This document shows, one piece after another, positions 49,915 to 59,345 of a stretch of 64,000 bases of DNA. A program made the translations under genes and the position numbers. The stretch is from assembly GCF_947501405.1 (NCBI RefSeq), contig NZ_CANMVK010000005.1:124001-188000 (forward strand), given 5' to 3'. The notes under the pieces were generated by a model that saw only the letters and a list, made by a program, of their open reading frames with translations, made no database searches and had not been told where the DNA came from. Source of the stretch: an uncultured Hoeflea sp. (GTDB taxonomy: Bacteria; Pseudomonadota; Alphaproteobacteria; Rhizobiales; Rhizobiaceae). Numbering within the stretch: the stretch's first letter is position 1; each line of letters begins with the position of its first letter.

Positions 49915-50140
49915 TGTCCGGGTCTGCGTTCGGTTGGATCCCTGCCGGAACGGAGGCATTGGAGCATCGGGCGCCGGGGCGGAGGTGCGGTTTGTCTATC
50001 GTACTTCGCCGCTTATCTCCAGTGGCAAACGCAGGCGACCAAATTGTGGCACGGGTCATGATCGGTCGCCGCCGACCTATCCAGGACGCGCCTGACAGCT
50101 CGCGAAACCTCAACGCAATGGTTGAGCTTCATCCATGAGA

Positions 50141-50884
50141 TCACTCGGTTGGCACGTGGTCCGGGTCAGAGGAGCGGCCAAGATAGGCGTCGAGCGCGGG
50201 CAGGTCGCGGCGTTCAAAGAAACCCGGGGCGGGTGTGTCCGCGGCGATCCGGCCGCTGGCGATGAAGAGAATCTCGTCGGCTGCGGCGCGGGCCTCATCC
50301 GGATCGTGCGTTACCATCAGCACGGTGGCGGCAACATCGGCGCGGATTTCGAGCATGAGGGCCAGCATGTCGGCCGCCAGCCCGGGGCCGAGCCCGTCGA
50401 AGGGTTCGTCGAGCAGTAAAAGCGGCCGCCGGCGCGCGAAGGCGCGGGCCAACGCCACCCGCTGGCGTTCCCCGCCCGAAAGCGTCGAGGGAAGGCGAGG
50501 GCCGAAGCCCTCGAGATCAACGCGTTCAAGCGCTGAGTCCACGGTCGCCCAGCCGGAGGCGTCGAGCCGCAAGGCAGGATCGAGGCCGAGCCCGATATTG
50601 GTGCGGATATCGAGATGGGGGAACAAATTGTTGTCCTGGAACACCATGGAAATGCCGCGCTGCGCCGGCGGCAGATGGTTGACGATCTCGCCGTGTATCC
50701 GGATCTCTCCGCGCGCGGGCGTGAGAAAGCCTGCGGCGAGATTGAGCAACGTCGATTTGCCCGCGCCGGATGGCCCGAGAATTGCGGTGACACTGCCCGG
50801 CGCGCGCGCGAAGCTGAACTCTGCGCTCAGATTGCCGATGCCGTAAGCAGCATTCTCAAAGGCGATTGCGGGCTTATTGCTCAT
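50141..50884 (-). CDS. thiQ: Thiamine ABC transporter ATP-binding protein
   Basis: The 247-residue ABC ATPase has Walker A 'GPSGAGKS' (37-44), Q-loop 'VFQDNNLFPHL', signature 'LSGGERQRVALARAF' near 135 and Walker B 'LLLLDEPF'. Its start overlaps the permease stop (ATGA). It energises uptake of thiamine and its phosphates by ThiBP. It is third in the thiBPQ operon under the TPP riboswitch. Confidence 0.95.
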   Translation of the reverse strand: MSNKPAIAFENAAYGIGNLSAEFSFARAPGSVTAILGPSGAGKSTLLNLAAGFLTPARGEIRIHGEIVNHLPPAQRGISMVFQDNNLFPHLDIRTNIGLGLDPALRLDASGWATVDSALERVDLEGFGPRLPSTLSGGERQRVALARAFARRRPLLLLDEPFDGLGPGLAADMLALMLEIRADVAATVLMVTHDPDEARAAADEILFIASGRIAADTPAPGFFERRDLPALDAYLGRSSDPDHVPTE

Positions 50885-52515
50885 GCTCGGTCATTCCCAT
50901 CGCGGCGGCCGAGCCGGTCGGCCAATAGAATAAGCGCCATGGTCGTGCCCCCCAGGAGCAACGCCAATCCGGCGGCGTCGTCTGTGCGGTAACTGCCCAG
51001 CTTCTGGTAGAGCAGCCATGGCAGGGTCATGATGCGGTCGCTGCCAAACAGTGCGATGGCGCCGAGATCGCCCAGCGAAAGCGCCAGGGCGAACACGAAG
51101 CCGGTCGTCAAAGGCAGCGCCATGGCGGGCAGATCGACCTGGCGGATGCGGTTGAAGCCAGTAACGCCCAGGGACAGCGCCAGACGGCTGTTGCGGGCCA
51201 TGGCCGTACGGTGCGCGGGCTCCAAAACCCGCATGACAAAGGGCAGCGCCATTAATGCATTGATGACAATGATCGCCGCCAGGGGCGCAAACAACTGCCC
51301 CGCGCCGCCGCCAAGCATCAAGAACCAGCCGGCGCCCAGCACCACCGGCGGGGCGAGCAAGGTCAGGGAACCCGCCGCGCCCGAGCTGGCCGACAATAAC
51401 CCAAGCGCTGCGGTGTCCGCGGGCTCTCCAGCGGAATGGCGTGCTCTTATCAACAGGCTGGACAAGGCGGTGGCAAGTGTTGCGGACACCAAGCCGATGC
51501 CGAGGCTGGTCGCGGTGGCGCGCCAGAACAGCGGATCGGTGAGCAGGCGGGGCAGATCGGCGACCAGACCAGCGCCAATCACCGCGGCCATCGGGCCAGC
51601 CACGAACAGCCCTGAAAGTCCGATCAGAACCGCATCCGACAGCACTTGAAACCCGCCCTGCGCATCGGGCCGGGCGCTGCCTCCACCCTTGGTGTCGCCG
51701 GGATCGGCAGGGGCCGCGATCAGTTTGAGCGCAGCCATGATGGTGAGCGTCAGGGCGACCTGGATCGTGGAAAGAAGCACCGCGCGGCCGGGTGCGAAAT
51801 CAAAGCGCAGCGCCTGATAGATCGCCACTTCGAGTGTGGTGGCGGCGGGGCCGCCACCCAGCACCAGCACCAGCGTAAAGGATGTGGCGCATAGCATGAA
51901 CACCAGGCCGGCGGCTCCGGCCACGGATTTGCGCATTGCCGGCCATTCGATCAGCCGGAACAAGGTCCATCCCTTCAGCCCGAGATTGGCGGCAGTCTTC
52001 CAGTATTCCGGCGGAAGCCGCTCCAGCGTCGGCAGGATCAGCCGTGTCGCCAGCGGCAGGTTGAAAAACACATGCGCAAGCAGAATGCCGGTCAAACCGT
52101 AGATCGAAAACGGGGTTTCGATGCCAAACAACGCAAGCCCCTTGTTGGCGACGCCGTTGCGGCCCCAGATTTCGATCAGGCCCAAGGCAGCAACCAGCGG
52201 CGGCAGCCCGAGCGGCAGGGCAAACAGGTTGATAAGGCCGCGACGCCCGAAGAATGCCGGACGCCGGGCCAGAGCGCGGGCCAGCGGAACCGCCAGCGCA
52301 ACGCTCAGCAAAGTTGAAAGCCCGGCCTGCAGTAAAGTGAAGCGGGTGATCCGCCAGAGATAATCTCCCTGACCCGGGCCGAGCCCAGCGCCAAGCCCGG
52401 CATCGGCACCATAGGCGACCATCACCGCAATCGGCACGGCCAAGGCCAGGCCGATAGCCAGGAGAGCGGCAACGCCACCCGAGCGCGCAGCGCGGTGTTC
52501 GGCCCGGGTCAGCAT
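50881..52515 (-). CDS. thiP: Thiamine ABC transporter permease
   Basis: The 544-residue permease is a tandem of two transmembrane domains, about twelve helices in total, as usual for ThiP. Each half has an EAA-type loop: 'LPPEYWKTAANLGLKGWTLFRLIEWP' (key 'AANLGLKGW') and 'ALSLGVTGFNRIRQVDLPA'. It lies 7 bases after thiB and overlaps thiQ by four bases. It forms the inner-membrane channel for thiamine. Confidence 0.94.
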   Translation of the reverse strand: MLTRAEHRAARSGGVAALLAIGLALAVPIAVMVAYGADAGLGAGLGPGQGDYLWRITRFTLLQAGLSTLLSVALAVPLARALARRPAFFGRRGLINLFALPLGLPPLVAALGLIEIWGRNGVANKGLALFGIETPFSIYGLTGILLAHVFFNLPLATRLILPTLERLPPEYWKTAANLGLKGWTLFRLIEWPAMRKSVAGAAGLVFMLCATSFTLVLVLGGGPAATTLEVAIYQALRFDFAPGRAVLLSTIQVALTLTIMAALKLIAAPADPGDTKGGGSARPDAQGGFQVLSDAVLIGLSGLFVAGPMAAVIGAGLVADLPRLLTDPLFWRATATSLGIGLVSATLATALSSLLIRARHSAGEPADTAALGLLSASSGAAGSLTLLAPPVVLGAGWFLMLGGGAGQLFAPLAAIIVINALMALPFVMRVLEPAHRTAMARNSRLALSLGVTGFNRIRQVDLPAMALPLTTGFVFALALSLGDLGAIALFGSDRIMTLPWLLYQKLGSYRTDDAAGLALLLGGTTMALILLADRLGRRDGNDRA

Positions 52516-52522
52516 TTCCGGG

Positions 52523-53533
52523 TCAGCGGCTCATGGCGCCCAGCCATTCCTCGATCCAGGCTGCGCGGCTTTGAGCCACCTCGCCGGGAGTGAACAGGAA
52601 GCTCTTTTCGGGGCTGACCAGGGTTTCGAAAGCCTCGGGCAACGGTTCTGAGACGGCCGCCGCCGGCAGCATCCAGTTGTGGGTCGGAATGTGGTTCTGA
52701 AAGCCCGGCGTCATCATGAAGTCCAGGAACTGGCGGGCCAGATCGGCCTCGGGCGCATTGGCGAGCAAGCCTGCCACCTCGATCTGCAGATAATGGCCCT
52801 CTTCAAATTCGGCGGCGCGGTAGCGGTCGGTTTCCTCGACCACCAGGTGATAGGCCGGCGAGGTGGTGTAGGAGAGCACCATCGGCGCTTCGCCCGAGGT
52901 GAACAGCCCGTAGGATTCCGACCAGCCAGGGGTCACGGTGAGCACCCGGCCGGAAAGCTGTTCCCAGGCTGCGGCCGCGTCATCGCCATAAACCGACTTG
53001 ATCCAGAGCAACAGCCCTAGGCCCGGGGTGGAGGTGCGCGGATCCTGGATCACGATCTTCTCGTCTGCGTTGCCCTCGACCAGGTCCTTGAGGCTTGCCG
53101 GCGGCGTGGTGATGCTATCGCTGTCATAGATGACGGCGAAATAGCCGTAATCATAGGGAATGAAGACATCATCGGAGAAGTCGCGGGGAACACTGATGGC
53201 GCCGGTGTCGAGGCCGTGGGCCGCGAACAGGCCGGTGGCCTTGGCCTCGGCGATCAGATTGGTGTCGAGCCCCAGCACCAGGCTGGCCACTGCATTCTCG
53301 CCTTCAAGCTTGAGGCGGTTGAGAAGCGCCACGCCGTCGGCGACGCCGACCCAATTGAGATCGCAGCCGCATTCGGCCTCAAAGGCCGCCTCGATCTTCG
53401 GCCCCGGGCCCCATTCGGCGACGAAGCTTTCATATGTGTAGACGGTCAGCGTCTTGTCGGCAGCCGTCGCGGGTTGGGCGATGAGCGGGGCGGCAGCCAT
53501 GAGAGCTGCGGGAATAAGCCATGATTTGCGCAT
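52523..53533 (-). CDS. thiB: Thiamine-binding periplasmic protein
   Basis: The 336-residue protein starts with a signal peptide ('[20 protein letters not shown]', cleavage after TAA). The mature part begins '[19 protein letters not shown]', the ThiB hallmark, and '[17 protein letters not shown]' and '[10 protein letters not shown]' follow. The stretch '[11 protein letters not shown]' and Trp/Tyr residues line the thiazolium pocket in relatives. AGGAGG precedes the ATG but is sequestered in a hairpin after the TPP riboswitch. Confidence 0.95.
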   Translation of the reverse strand: MRKSWLIPAALMAAAPLIAQPATAADKTLTVYTYESFVAEWGPGPKIEAAFEAECGCDLNWVGVADGVALLNRLKLEGENAVASLVLGLDTNLIAEAKATGLFAAHGLDTGAISVPRDFSDDVFIPYDYGYFAVIYDSDSITTPPASLKDLVEGNADEKIVIQDPRTSTPGLGLLLWIKSVYGDDAAAAWEQLSGRVLTVTPGWSESYGLFTSGEAPMVLSYTTSPAYHLVVEETDRYRAAEFEEGHYLQIEVAGLLANAPEADLARQFLDFMMTPGFQNHIPTHNWMLPAAAVSEPLPEAFETLVSPEKSFLFTPGEVAQSRAAWIEEWLGAMSR

Positions 53534-53537
53534 TGTT

Positions 53538-53575
53538 CGCGCCTCCTTTTGTTATCAAAAACAGGAATAGGCGCG
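53538..53575 (-). promoter_or_regulatory. Hairpin masking the thiB ribosome binding site
   Basis: On the minus strand CGCGCCT pairs with AGGCGCG, and CCT further in pairs with AGG. The AAGGAGG of thiB is thus inside the stem. It is the likely expression platform of the TPP riboswitch (translational control). Confidence 0.65.
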
Positions 53576-53590
53576 TAACCAGCGTCTAAT

Positions 53591-53676
53591 CCCTCCGCCG
53601 GTACAAACCGGATCAGGTTCTTCGGGTTGGCGTTAAGCCTCTCAGCCCGGCCTGACGCCGGGCACCCCGTTAGAGC
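53591..53676 (-). promoter_or_regulatory. TPP riboswitch (THI element)
   Basis: Reading the minus strand gives the conserved order GGGGTGCCC, GGCTGAGAGG, GAACCTGATCCGG and TACCGGCGGAGGGA. These are the diagnostic parts of the thiamine pyrophosphate aptamer. It precedes thiBPQ, so TPP would shut down thiamine import. Confidence 0.95.
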
Positions 53677-53743
53677 AAGTCCAGACATAGAATTTCTCAC
53701 CGGCGCTGGCAAGTGCGGCGAAAGCTGCTATTGGCTGTGCGCG

Positions 53744-54421
53744 ATGAAATCTGAACTGACATTTGCGGTGCTGCTTGGCGGCGCCCTGACGGCCGACGCC
53801 CGGGTTCGAAGCCTGACCGCCGGGGTTCGGGCGATCGCTGCTGATGGCGGCATGGCGCATGCCCTTACGCTGAGCCTCGATCCCGAGTTGTGGGTCGGCG
53901 ATTTTGACTCCGCGCCCGCGGATTTGCTGGTCCGGTACGACAACGTTCCGCGAATGCCGTTCCCTGCGGAGAAAAATTTCACCGACGGTGAGCTGGCGAT
54001 CGAGCAGGCGATTTTGCGTGGCGCGACCCGGCTGGTTCTGGTCGGCGCATTTGGCGGCGAGCGTACCGATCATGGGTTGCTGCATCTCCTGCAGGCGGTC
54101 AGCCTCGCCGAACGCGGGCTTGATGTGATGCTGACTTCTGGCGAGGAAGAGGCCTATCCGCTGTTGCCCGGCGTGCATACGTTTAATCTGCCGGCGGGCT
54201 CGCTGTTTTCCGTGCTGGGACTGGAGCCGCTCATCGGTCTTTGTCTGGAGGGCGTGAAGTATCCGCTGGACAATGCCGACATCGGTTTCGGCAGTTCGCG
54301 AACCTTATCGAACATCGCCGGGTACGAGAGCAGGGTGGAAGCCGCCGGCGGTGTGCGCGTCCATTTGAACTCGGGACGGGCCCTGCTTCTGGCCCGGCCC
54401 CACGATTTTTCCGGAAGTTGA
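53744..54421 (+). CDS. thiN: Thiamine pyrophosphokinase
   Basis: The 225-residue enzyme converts thiamine to TPP with ATP. Landmarks are 'IAADGGMAHAL' (30-40), 'WVGDFDSAP' with the metal aspartates, 'PAEKNFTDGELAI' and 'GAFGGERTDHGLLHL'. The C-terminal beta domain ('GLCLEGVKYPLDN') closes the active site. I chose the ATG at 53744 because the longer frame runs through the riboswitch. It is divergent from thiBPQ across 67 bp: one side imports thiamine, the other activates it to the riboswitch ligand. Confidence 0.93.
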   Translation: MKSELTFAVLLGGALTADARVRSLTAGVRAIAADGGMAHALTLSLDPELWVGDFDSAPADLLVRYDNVPRMPFPAEKNFTDGELAIEQAILRGATRLVLVGAFGGERTDHGLLHLLQAVSLAERGLDVMLTSGEEEAYPLLPGVHTFNLPAGSLFSVLGLEPLIGLCLEGVKYPLDNADIGFGSSRTLSNIAGYESRVEAAGGVRVHLNSGRALLLARPHDFSGS

Positions 54422-54423
54422 GC

Positions 54424-56262
54424 ATGGCGCCACCAATTCTCAAGCTTGACGATATCGGGCTGTCCTTTGGCGGCTCGCCTCTGCTCGACGGCGCCGAGCT
54501 GCAGGTGGAGCCGGGTGACCGGATCTGCCTGGTCGGCCGCAACGGTTCGGGCAAATCGACGTTTCTGAAAATTGCCGCGGGGATGGTCGAACCGCAGACC
54601 GGCGAGATCTTCCGGCATCCGTCAGCCACCATTCGCTATCTGCCGCAGGACCCGGATTTCGAAGACCATACAACAGTGCAAGCCTATGCCGAGGCCGGGC
54701 TTGGTCCCAGTGATGATCCGCATAGGGTGAGTTATCTGCTCGCGCATCTGGGACTGGACGGCGAAGCCGATCCGCAGCTGCTGTCCGGCGGCGAGGCGCG
54801 ACGGGCGGCGCTGGCCCGGGTGCTGGCGCCGGAGCCCGATATCTTGCTGCTCGATGAGCCGACCAACCATCTCGATCTGCCGACCATCGAGTGGCTGGAA
54901 GGAGAGCTGACGCGCAGCCGCAGCGCGCTTTTGGTGATTTCGCATGACCGGCGGTTTTTGGAACGGGTGAGCCGGGCCACGGTCTGGCTGGATCGCGGCC
55001 GGGCTCTGCGGCTGGACAAGGGGTTTGCGCATTTTGAAGCCTGGCGCGATGAGGTGCTGGAAGCTGAAGAGCTGGAGCAGCACAAACTCGGCCGCGCCAT
55101 CGAGCGCGAGGAGCACTGGCTCCGCTACGGTGTGACGGCTCGGCGCAAGCGCAATATGCGGCGGCTGTCGCAGCTCAAGACCATGCGCGCCGAACATCGC
55201 GGCCACACCGGCCCGCAGGGGCGGATCAGCGCAAAGGCCAGCGAAGCCCGCGATTCCGGCAAGCTGGTGATCGAAGCAGAGGCGATTGCCAAGCAGTTCG
55301 CGGCAACACCGGTGGTCCGGGATTTCTCGATCAAGATCAATCGCGGGGACTGCATCGGTATTGTCGGCCCCAATGGCGCGGGCAAGACGACGCTGCTCAA
55401 GATGCTGATTGGTGAACTTGCGCCGGACAGCGGTTCAGTCCGGCATGGCACCAAGCTTGATGTTGCGGTGCTCGACCAGCGTCGTGATGTGCTCAATCCG
55501 GATGAGACGCTGGCGCATTATCTCACCGACGGGCGCGGCGACAGCCTGATCGTCAATGGCGAGGCCAAGCATGTCACCGGCTACATGAAGGATTTTCTGT
55601 TCCAGCCCGAGCAGGCCCGGACCCCGATCCGCAACCTGTCGGGTGGCGAGAAGGCGCGGCTCGTGCTGGCGCGGATCCTGTCGCGGCCATCGAACCTGCT
55701 GATCCTCGATGAACCGACCAATGATCTTGATATGGAAACGCTGGACCTGTTGCAGGAACTGGTGGCTTCCTATTCCGGTACGGTGATCCTGATCAGCCAC
55801 GACCGCGATTTTCTCGATCGTACCGTGGGCTCGGTGCTGGCTCCGGCGGATCCGCTTACGCCGGACGGGCGATGGATCGCCTATGCCGGCGGCTATTCCG
55901 ACATGCTGGCGCAACGCGGCCAGGCGTCCCGGGACGCAAAGGCCGGCAAAACGCCACCAGCCTCCCGCGCGGCGGGGACGGAAAAGCAGGCGGCAACGAC
56001 GCCCCGCGAGGGGTCGCGCAAACTCTCCTACAAGCAGAAATTCGCGCTTGATACGCTGCCCGGCAAGATCGAGGCGGCACAGCAAAAGCTGGCGGCGATT
56101 GAGGCCGATATGGCCGATCCGGCGTTGTTTGCCACGGATCCGAACGGCTTTGCCGCGCGCGCCGAGACACTTTCCGCGCTCAGGAACGATATTGAGGCGA
56201 TGGAAGGCGAGTGGCTGGAGCTCGAGATGCTGCGCGAGGAGATCGAGGCCGGACGAAGCTGA
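54424..56262 (+). CDS. uup: ABC-F family ATPase, Uup type
   Basis: The 612-residue soluble protein has two ABC domains. The first has 'GRNGSGKS' and 'LSGGEARRAALARVL' with 'DEPTNHLD'. A linker rich in basic and Glu residues (about 235-290) follows. The second has 'GPNGAGKT', 'LSGGEKARLVLARIL' and 'DEPTNDLD'. The C-terminal coiled coil (about 530-612) binds nucleic acid and is typical of Uup. No membrane parts. ABC-F proteins act on ribosomes, and Uup affects transposon excision and replication. The start ATG is two bases after the thiN stop, so the genes are coupled. Confidence 0.92.
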   Translation: MAPPILKLDDIGLSFGGSPLLDGAELQVEPGDRICLVGRNGSGKSTFLKIAAGMVEPQTGEIFRHPSATIRYLPQDPDFEDHTTVQAYAEAGLGPSDDPHRVSYLLAHLGLDGEADPQLLSGGEARRAALARVLAPEPDILLLDEPTNHLDLPTIEWLEGELTRSRSALLVISHDRRFLERVSRATVWLDRGRALRLDKGFAHFEAWRDEVLEAEELEQHKLGRAIEREEHWLRYGVTARRKRNMRRLSQLKTMRAEHRGHTGPQGRISAKASEARDSGKLVIEAEAIAKQFAATPVVRDFSIKINRGDCIGIVGPNGAGKTTLLKMLIGELAPDSGSVRHGTKLDVAVLDQRRDVLNPDETLAHYLTDGRGDSLIVNGEAKHVTGYMKDFLFQPEQARTPIRNLSGGEKARLVLARILSRPSNLLILDEPTNDLDMETLDLLQELVASYSGTVILISHDRDFLDRTVGSVLAPADPLTPDGRWIAYAGGYSDMLAQRGQASRDAKAGKTPPASRAAGTEKQAATTPREGSRKLSYKQKFALDTLPGKIEAAQQKLAAIEADMADPALFATDPNGFAARAETLSALRNDIEAMEGEWLELEMLREEIEAGRS

Positions 56263-56413
56263 GGGCGGACCCGGATTTCAGAGGTCCGTTCCCGTGTCGC
56301 AGTGTCAAAGGCCCCGGGATCTCCCCGCCAAGAGCAAGCCCGGGGCCGGTCCCCTACGAAATCCGGCCTGTCAGCTCCCGTCGAGCCTAGGTTCGCGCGC
56401 GGGGTGATCCGGG

Positions 56414-56788
56414 TTAGGCGGCCTTGGTCACCGAAGAGATGACGAATGTGTGCAATTCGTCTTCGCCGTGATCGCGGATCGAGATGTATTCGCCGGTCTT
56501 GAAGACGTGGTTTGAGAGCCGGAACCCGGTTTCGTCGTCATCGTCGTCGGCGGGATCGTAATCGAATGCCCAGCCCACTTTGGGGTGATGGACCAGATAG
56601 CCCAGTTCCGAACGCTCGCCATCCCAGAACCGCATCACGGTGGAGGAGGACGGAGACTTCTCCCACTCCGCCTTGTCGAGATGGCCATCGGCGTCGAGCG
56701 GCGCATGGATGTCGTAGCCCCGGTGGACATTGCCTTCGGGGAATTCCTTGTTGCGGGCCATGACAAGGTGGATGTGATAGAGCGACAT
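56414..56788 (-). CDS. Conserved hypothetical protein, acidic middle
   Basis: The 124-residue protein starts at the ATG at 56788, seven bases after GGAG; the open frame extends to 57001 without a ribosome site. It has 'MSLYHIHLVMARNKEFPEGN' and 'LGYLVHHPKVGWAFDYDPADDDDDE', with five Asp in a row, and ends 'GEDELHTFVISSVTKAA'. A compact beta-rich fold is likely and no family is known to me. It has no signal peptide. It is divergent from moxR. Its function is unknown. Confidence 0.8.
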   Translation of the reverse strand: MSLYHIHLVMARNKEFPEGNVHRGYDIHAPLDADGHLDKAEWEKSPSSSTVMRFWDGERSELGYLVHHPKVGWAFDYDPADDDDDETGFRLSNHVFKTGEYISIRDHGEDELHTFVISSVTKAA

Positions 56789-56984
56789 ATTGGTCTCCAT
56801 TTGATGCGTATTGAATGTGTTGACCCCATCGTGTCCCGGCTTGGTCCACCGTGCCTTGATCTGGCGCAAACCCGCGGCTGTGGGTCGGTTCCGGTGTTTC
56901 GGGTTGCGCCGGCGCTCTACATATGGTGTTGAGATGACCAGATTTTGAGATGCTCCGCCCCCGGCGCGGACGCGTGGAGGGCGA

Positions 56985-57827
56985 ATGCAGTTTGAAGGCA
57001 CATCGGCCTATGTGGCCGACAAGGATCTGACCGTCGCGGTCAATGCGGCGATCCGGCTGGAACGGCCGCTTCTGGTCAAGGGCGAACCGGGCACCGGCAA
57101 GACCGAACTTGCCCGGCAGATTGCATCGGCGCTCGAGCTCGATCTGATCGAATGGTCGGTCAAATCCACCACCAAGGCGCAACAGGGACTTTACGAATAT
57201 GACGCGGTCAGCCGTCTGCGCGACAGCCAGCTCGGCGATGACCGGGTCAATGACGTGGCCAATTACATTCGCCGCGGCAAATTGTGGGAGGCCTTTGCGG
57301 CTGACAAAAAGACGGTGCTGCTGATCGACGAGATCGACAAGGCTGATATCGAATTTCCGAATGACCTTCTGCAGGAACTCGACCGGATGGAGTTCTTTGT
57401 CTACGAGACCGGCGAGACCGTGCAGGCGCGGCAGCGGCCGATCGTGATCATCACTTCCAACAATGAGAAGGAACTGCCGGACGCGTTTTTGCGCCGCTGC
57501 TTCTTTCACTACATCCGGTTTCCGGAAATGGAGACGCTGCAGCGCATCGTCGACGTACATTATCCCGGCATCAAACAGGCTCTGGTGCGCGAGGCGCTGA
57601 CCCAGTTCTACGCGATCCGCGACACGGCGGGTCTGAAGAAGAAGCCTTCGACCTCGGAAGCGCTCGACTGGATCCGGCTTCTGGTGTCCGACGATGTGGA
57701 GCCTGAAACGCTGCGCGGCGATGCCAGGAACGCGCTGCCGAAACTGCACGGGGCGCTGCTCAAGAATGAGCAGGATGTGCATCTGTTCGAGCGGTTGGCG
57801 TTTCTGGCGCGGCAACGCGGCGGATGA
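56985..57827 (+). CDS. MoxR family AAA+ ATPase
   Basis: The 280-residue ATPase has Walker A 'GEPGTGKT' (33-40), Walker B 'VLLIDEIDKAD' (111-121), sensor 1 'IVIITSNNEKELPDAFLRRC' (key 'ITSNNEKELPDAFLRR') and a C-terminal lid. GGAGG precedes the ATG. MoxR proteins work with VWA proteins as chaperones for metal-enzyme or complex assembly. A matching VWA gene lies at 60430. The usual adjacency is broken by five genes here, including metA. The next gene overlaps by four bases. Confidence 0.93.
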   Translation: MQFEGTSAYVADKDLTVAVNAAIRLERPLLVKGEPGTGKTELARQIASALELDLIEWSVKSTTKAQQGLYEYDAVSRLRDSQLGDDRVNDVANYIRRGKLWEAFAADKKTVLLIDEIDKADIEFPNDLLQELDRMEFFVYETGETVQARQRPIVIITSNNEKELPDAFLRRCFFHYIRFPEMETLQRIVDVHYPGIKQALVREALTQFYAIRDTAGLKKKPSTSEALDWIRLLVSDDVEPETLRGDARNALPKLHGALLKNEQDVHLFERLAFLARQRGG

Positions 57828-58231
57828 GCGATCCTGAAAGAGCGACGGCTTGCCTGCGCAAGCAGTACCATTTCCGCCCGAGTCCCAACGGGCTCTACGC
57901 CTGGAATGTCGGCCGGCTGATCGAGCTTGCGCGAGGACTTCCGGTTATCGAGATTCCTTTGCTCAACATTGCCGAGATTGATGAATTGTGGTGGTTTCAA
58001 ACCGATGATGATCGGCCAACGCCGCGGTCCCTGGCGCAGCATTTCCTGCTTGTCGAAAAGGTGGACCTAAGCTTTCCGATTTTGCTTTGCCCGCAGGGGC
58101 GAGTCATGGATGGCATGCATCGCATTGTAAAAGCGCTTGTTTCCGGGGCCGAGACGATTTCGGCGACCCGGCTAGAGGAGATGCCGTCGCCTGATCACGT
58201 CGATGTTCAACCGGCTGATCTCTCGTATTGA
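57824..58231 (+). CDS. Hypothetical protein with ParB/Srx-like fold
   Basis: The 135-residue protein overlaps the MoxR stop (ATGA). The C-terminal part 'FPILLCPQGRVMDGMHRIVKALVSGAETI' (key 'GRVMDGMHRIVKAL') matches the ParB/sulfiredoxin signature 'G-x-V-x-D-G-x-H-R', which binds nucleotide in relatives. The N-terminal part is unique. It is not a chromosome-partition ParB: the DNA-binding middle domain is missing. It is coupled to MoxR translation, so it may regulate or be acted on by MoxR. The catalytic role is unknown. Confidence 0.75.
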   Translation: MSDPERATACLRKQYHFRPSPNGLYAWNVGRLIELARGLPVIEIPLLNIAEIDELWWFQTDDDRPTPRSLAQHFLLVEKVDLSFPILLCPQGRVMDGMHRIVKALVSGAETISATRLEEMPSPDHVDVQPADLSY

Positions 58232-58275
58232 TGCAAGCAGCGTTGACCGCCGCGTCTACGCTGCTTATCCTGAAA

Positions 58276-58326
58276 CCGTGGTGATTTGGCCGGCCGGCTT
58301 GCAGCCACGTTAAACAACTCGCTAAA
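58276..58326 (+). promoter_or_regulatory. SAM-II riboswitch
   Basis: CGTGG and CCACG form the first stem, and the sequence GTGATTTGGCCGGCCGGCTT with TTAAACAACTCGCTAAA gives the pseudoknot. It fits the metA (SAM-II) aptamer of alphaproteobacteria and precedes metA. Confidence 0.93.
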
Positions 58327-58352
58327 GGGCCGACGGGAGACCTCCCACCGGA

Positions 58353-58383
58353 CCGGCAGCGTGTTTTCGCGAGCCGGTTTTTT
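58353..58383 (+). terminator. Terminator between the SAM-II riboswitch and metA
   Basis: CCGGC (58353-58357) pairs with GCCGG (58373-58377), with further pairing inside, followed by TTTTTT. It could be the expression platform: SAM binding would favour termination before metA. Confidence 0.7.
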
Positions 58384-58400
58384 GTTGGAGTTTGAACATC

Positions 58401-59345
58401 ATGCCGATCCGTATTCCCGATGGCCTTCCCGCCCGCGATGTGCTGGTGAGGGAGGGCGTGCAGATCATGGATGAATCCATTGCCGTAAGGCAGGACATCC
58501 GCCCCTTGCATATCGGGCTGTTGAATCTGATGCCCAACAAGATCGCCACGGAGACGCAGATTGCGCGGCTGGTAGGCGCTTCGCCGCTCCAGGTCGAGTT
58601 GACACTGGTGCGGATCGGCTCGCACGCGGCAAAGAACACGTCCGAAGATCATCTGATCAATTTCTACCACACCTGGGATGAGGTGAAGCACCGGAAGTTC
58701 GACGGTTTCATCATCACCGGTGCGCCGATCGAGACGCTGCCCTTCGAGGACGTGACCTACTGGAAGGAGCTTGAGGAAATCCTCGACTGGACCACCACCC
58801 ATGTGCATTCGAGCTTCTTCGTGTGCTGGGGGGCCATGGCGGCGGCATGGCATTTCCACCGGGTGCCGAAGCGGGCGCTTGCGGAAAAGGCGTTCGGGGT
58901 TTACCGGCACCGCAATCTCAACCCGGCCTCACCCTATCTGATGGGATTTTCCGATGATTTTCAGGTCTCGGTGTCGCGCTGGACCGAAGTGCGGCGTGAG
59001 GATCTGACACCGGATTTCGACGTGCTGATGGAGAGCGACCAGACCGGGCTGTGCCTGCTGCATGAGGCCTTCGCCAACCGCCTCTATATCTTCAATCACA
59101 TCGAATATGATTCAGGCACATTGGCTGAGGAGTATTTCCGTGACGTCGGCGCGGGAAAACCGATCCTGCCGCCTGAGAACTATTTTCCCGAAAACGATCC
59201 TGACAATCCTCCGCAAAACCGCTGGCGCAGCCATGCGTTTTTGCTGTTTGGAAACTGGATCAACCAAGTCTACCAGACCACGTCCTTCAACATCGAACAC
59301 ATTGGAAACGGCCGGGCGGCCGAAAAGGCGGAGGAAACGCTGTGA
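58401..59345 (+). CDS. metA: Homoserine O-acyltransferase MetA (predicted acetyl-CoA type)
   Basis: The 314-residue enzyme acylates homoserine for methionine synthesis. The catalytic Cys142 ('FFVCWGAM'), His233 and Glu235 ('NHIEYD') correspond to Cys142, His235 and Glu237 of E. coli MetA. The specificity residue is Glu111 ('GAPIETL'). In Bacillus MetA a Glu here selects acetyl-CoA; E. coli has Gly and uses succinyl-CoA. I therefore expect homoserine O-acetyltransferase activity. I chose the ATG at 58401; the TTG at 58392 sits against the GGAG. It is controlled by a SAM-II riboswitch and terminator. The next gene overlaps its stop. Confidence 0.95.
   Translation: MPIRIPDGLPARDVLVREGVQIMDESIAVRQDIRPLHIGLLNLMPNKIATETQIARLVGASPLQVELTLVRIGSHAAKNTSEDHLINFYHTWDEVKHRKFDGFIITGAPIETLPFEDVTYWKELEEILDWTTTHVHSSFFVCWGAMAAAWHFHRVPKRALAEKAFGVYRHRNLNPASPYLMGFSDDFQVSVSRWTEVRREDLTPDFDVLMESDQTGLCLLHEAFANRLYIFNHIEYDSGTLAEEYFRDVGAGKPILPPENYFPENDPDNPPQNRWRSHAFLLFGNWINQVYQTTSFNIEHIGNGRAAEKAEETL

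Noticed and set aside
53591-53676. Extended N-terminus for thiamine pyrophosphokinase starting at 53627
   Set aside because: It would translate through the reverse of the TPP riboswitch; the ATG at 53744 gives the normal family start.
56788-56984. A fourth EcfG promoter before the hypothetical gene at 56414
   Set aside because: On the minus strand GGAAC is followed after 16 bases by GTTT rather than CGTT, a weak match compared with the three accepted sites.
57824-58231. Chromosome-partition ParB
   Set aside because: Only the short ParB/Srx nucleotide-binding signature is present; the helix-turn-helix and dimer domains are missing.
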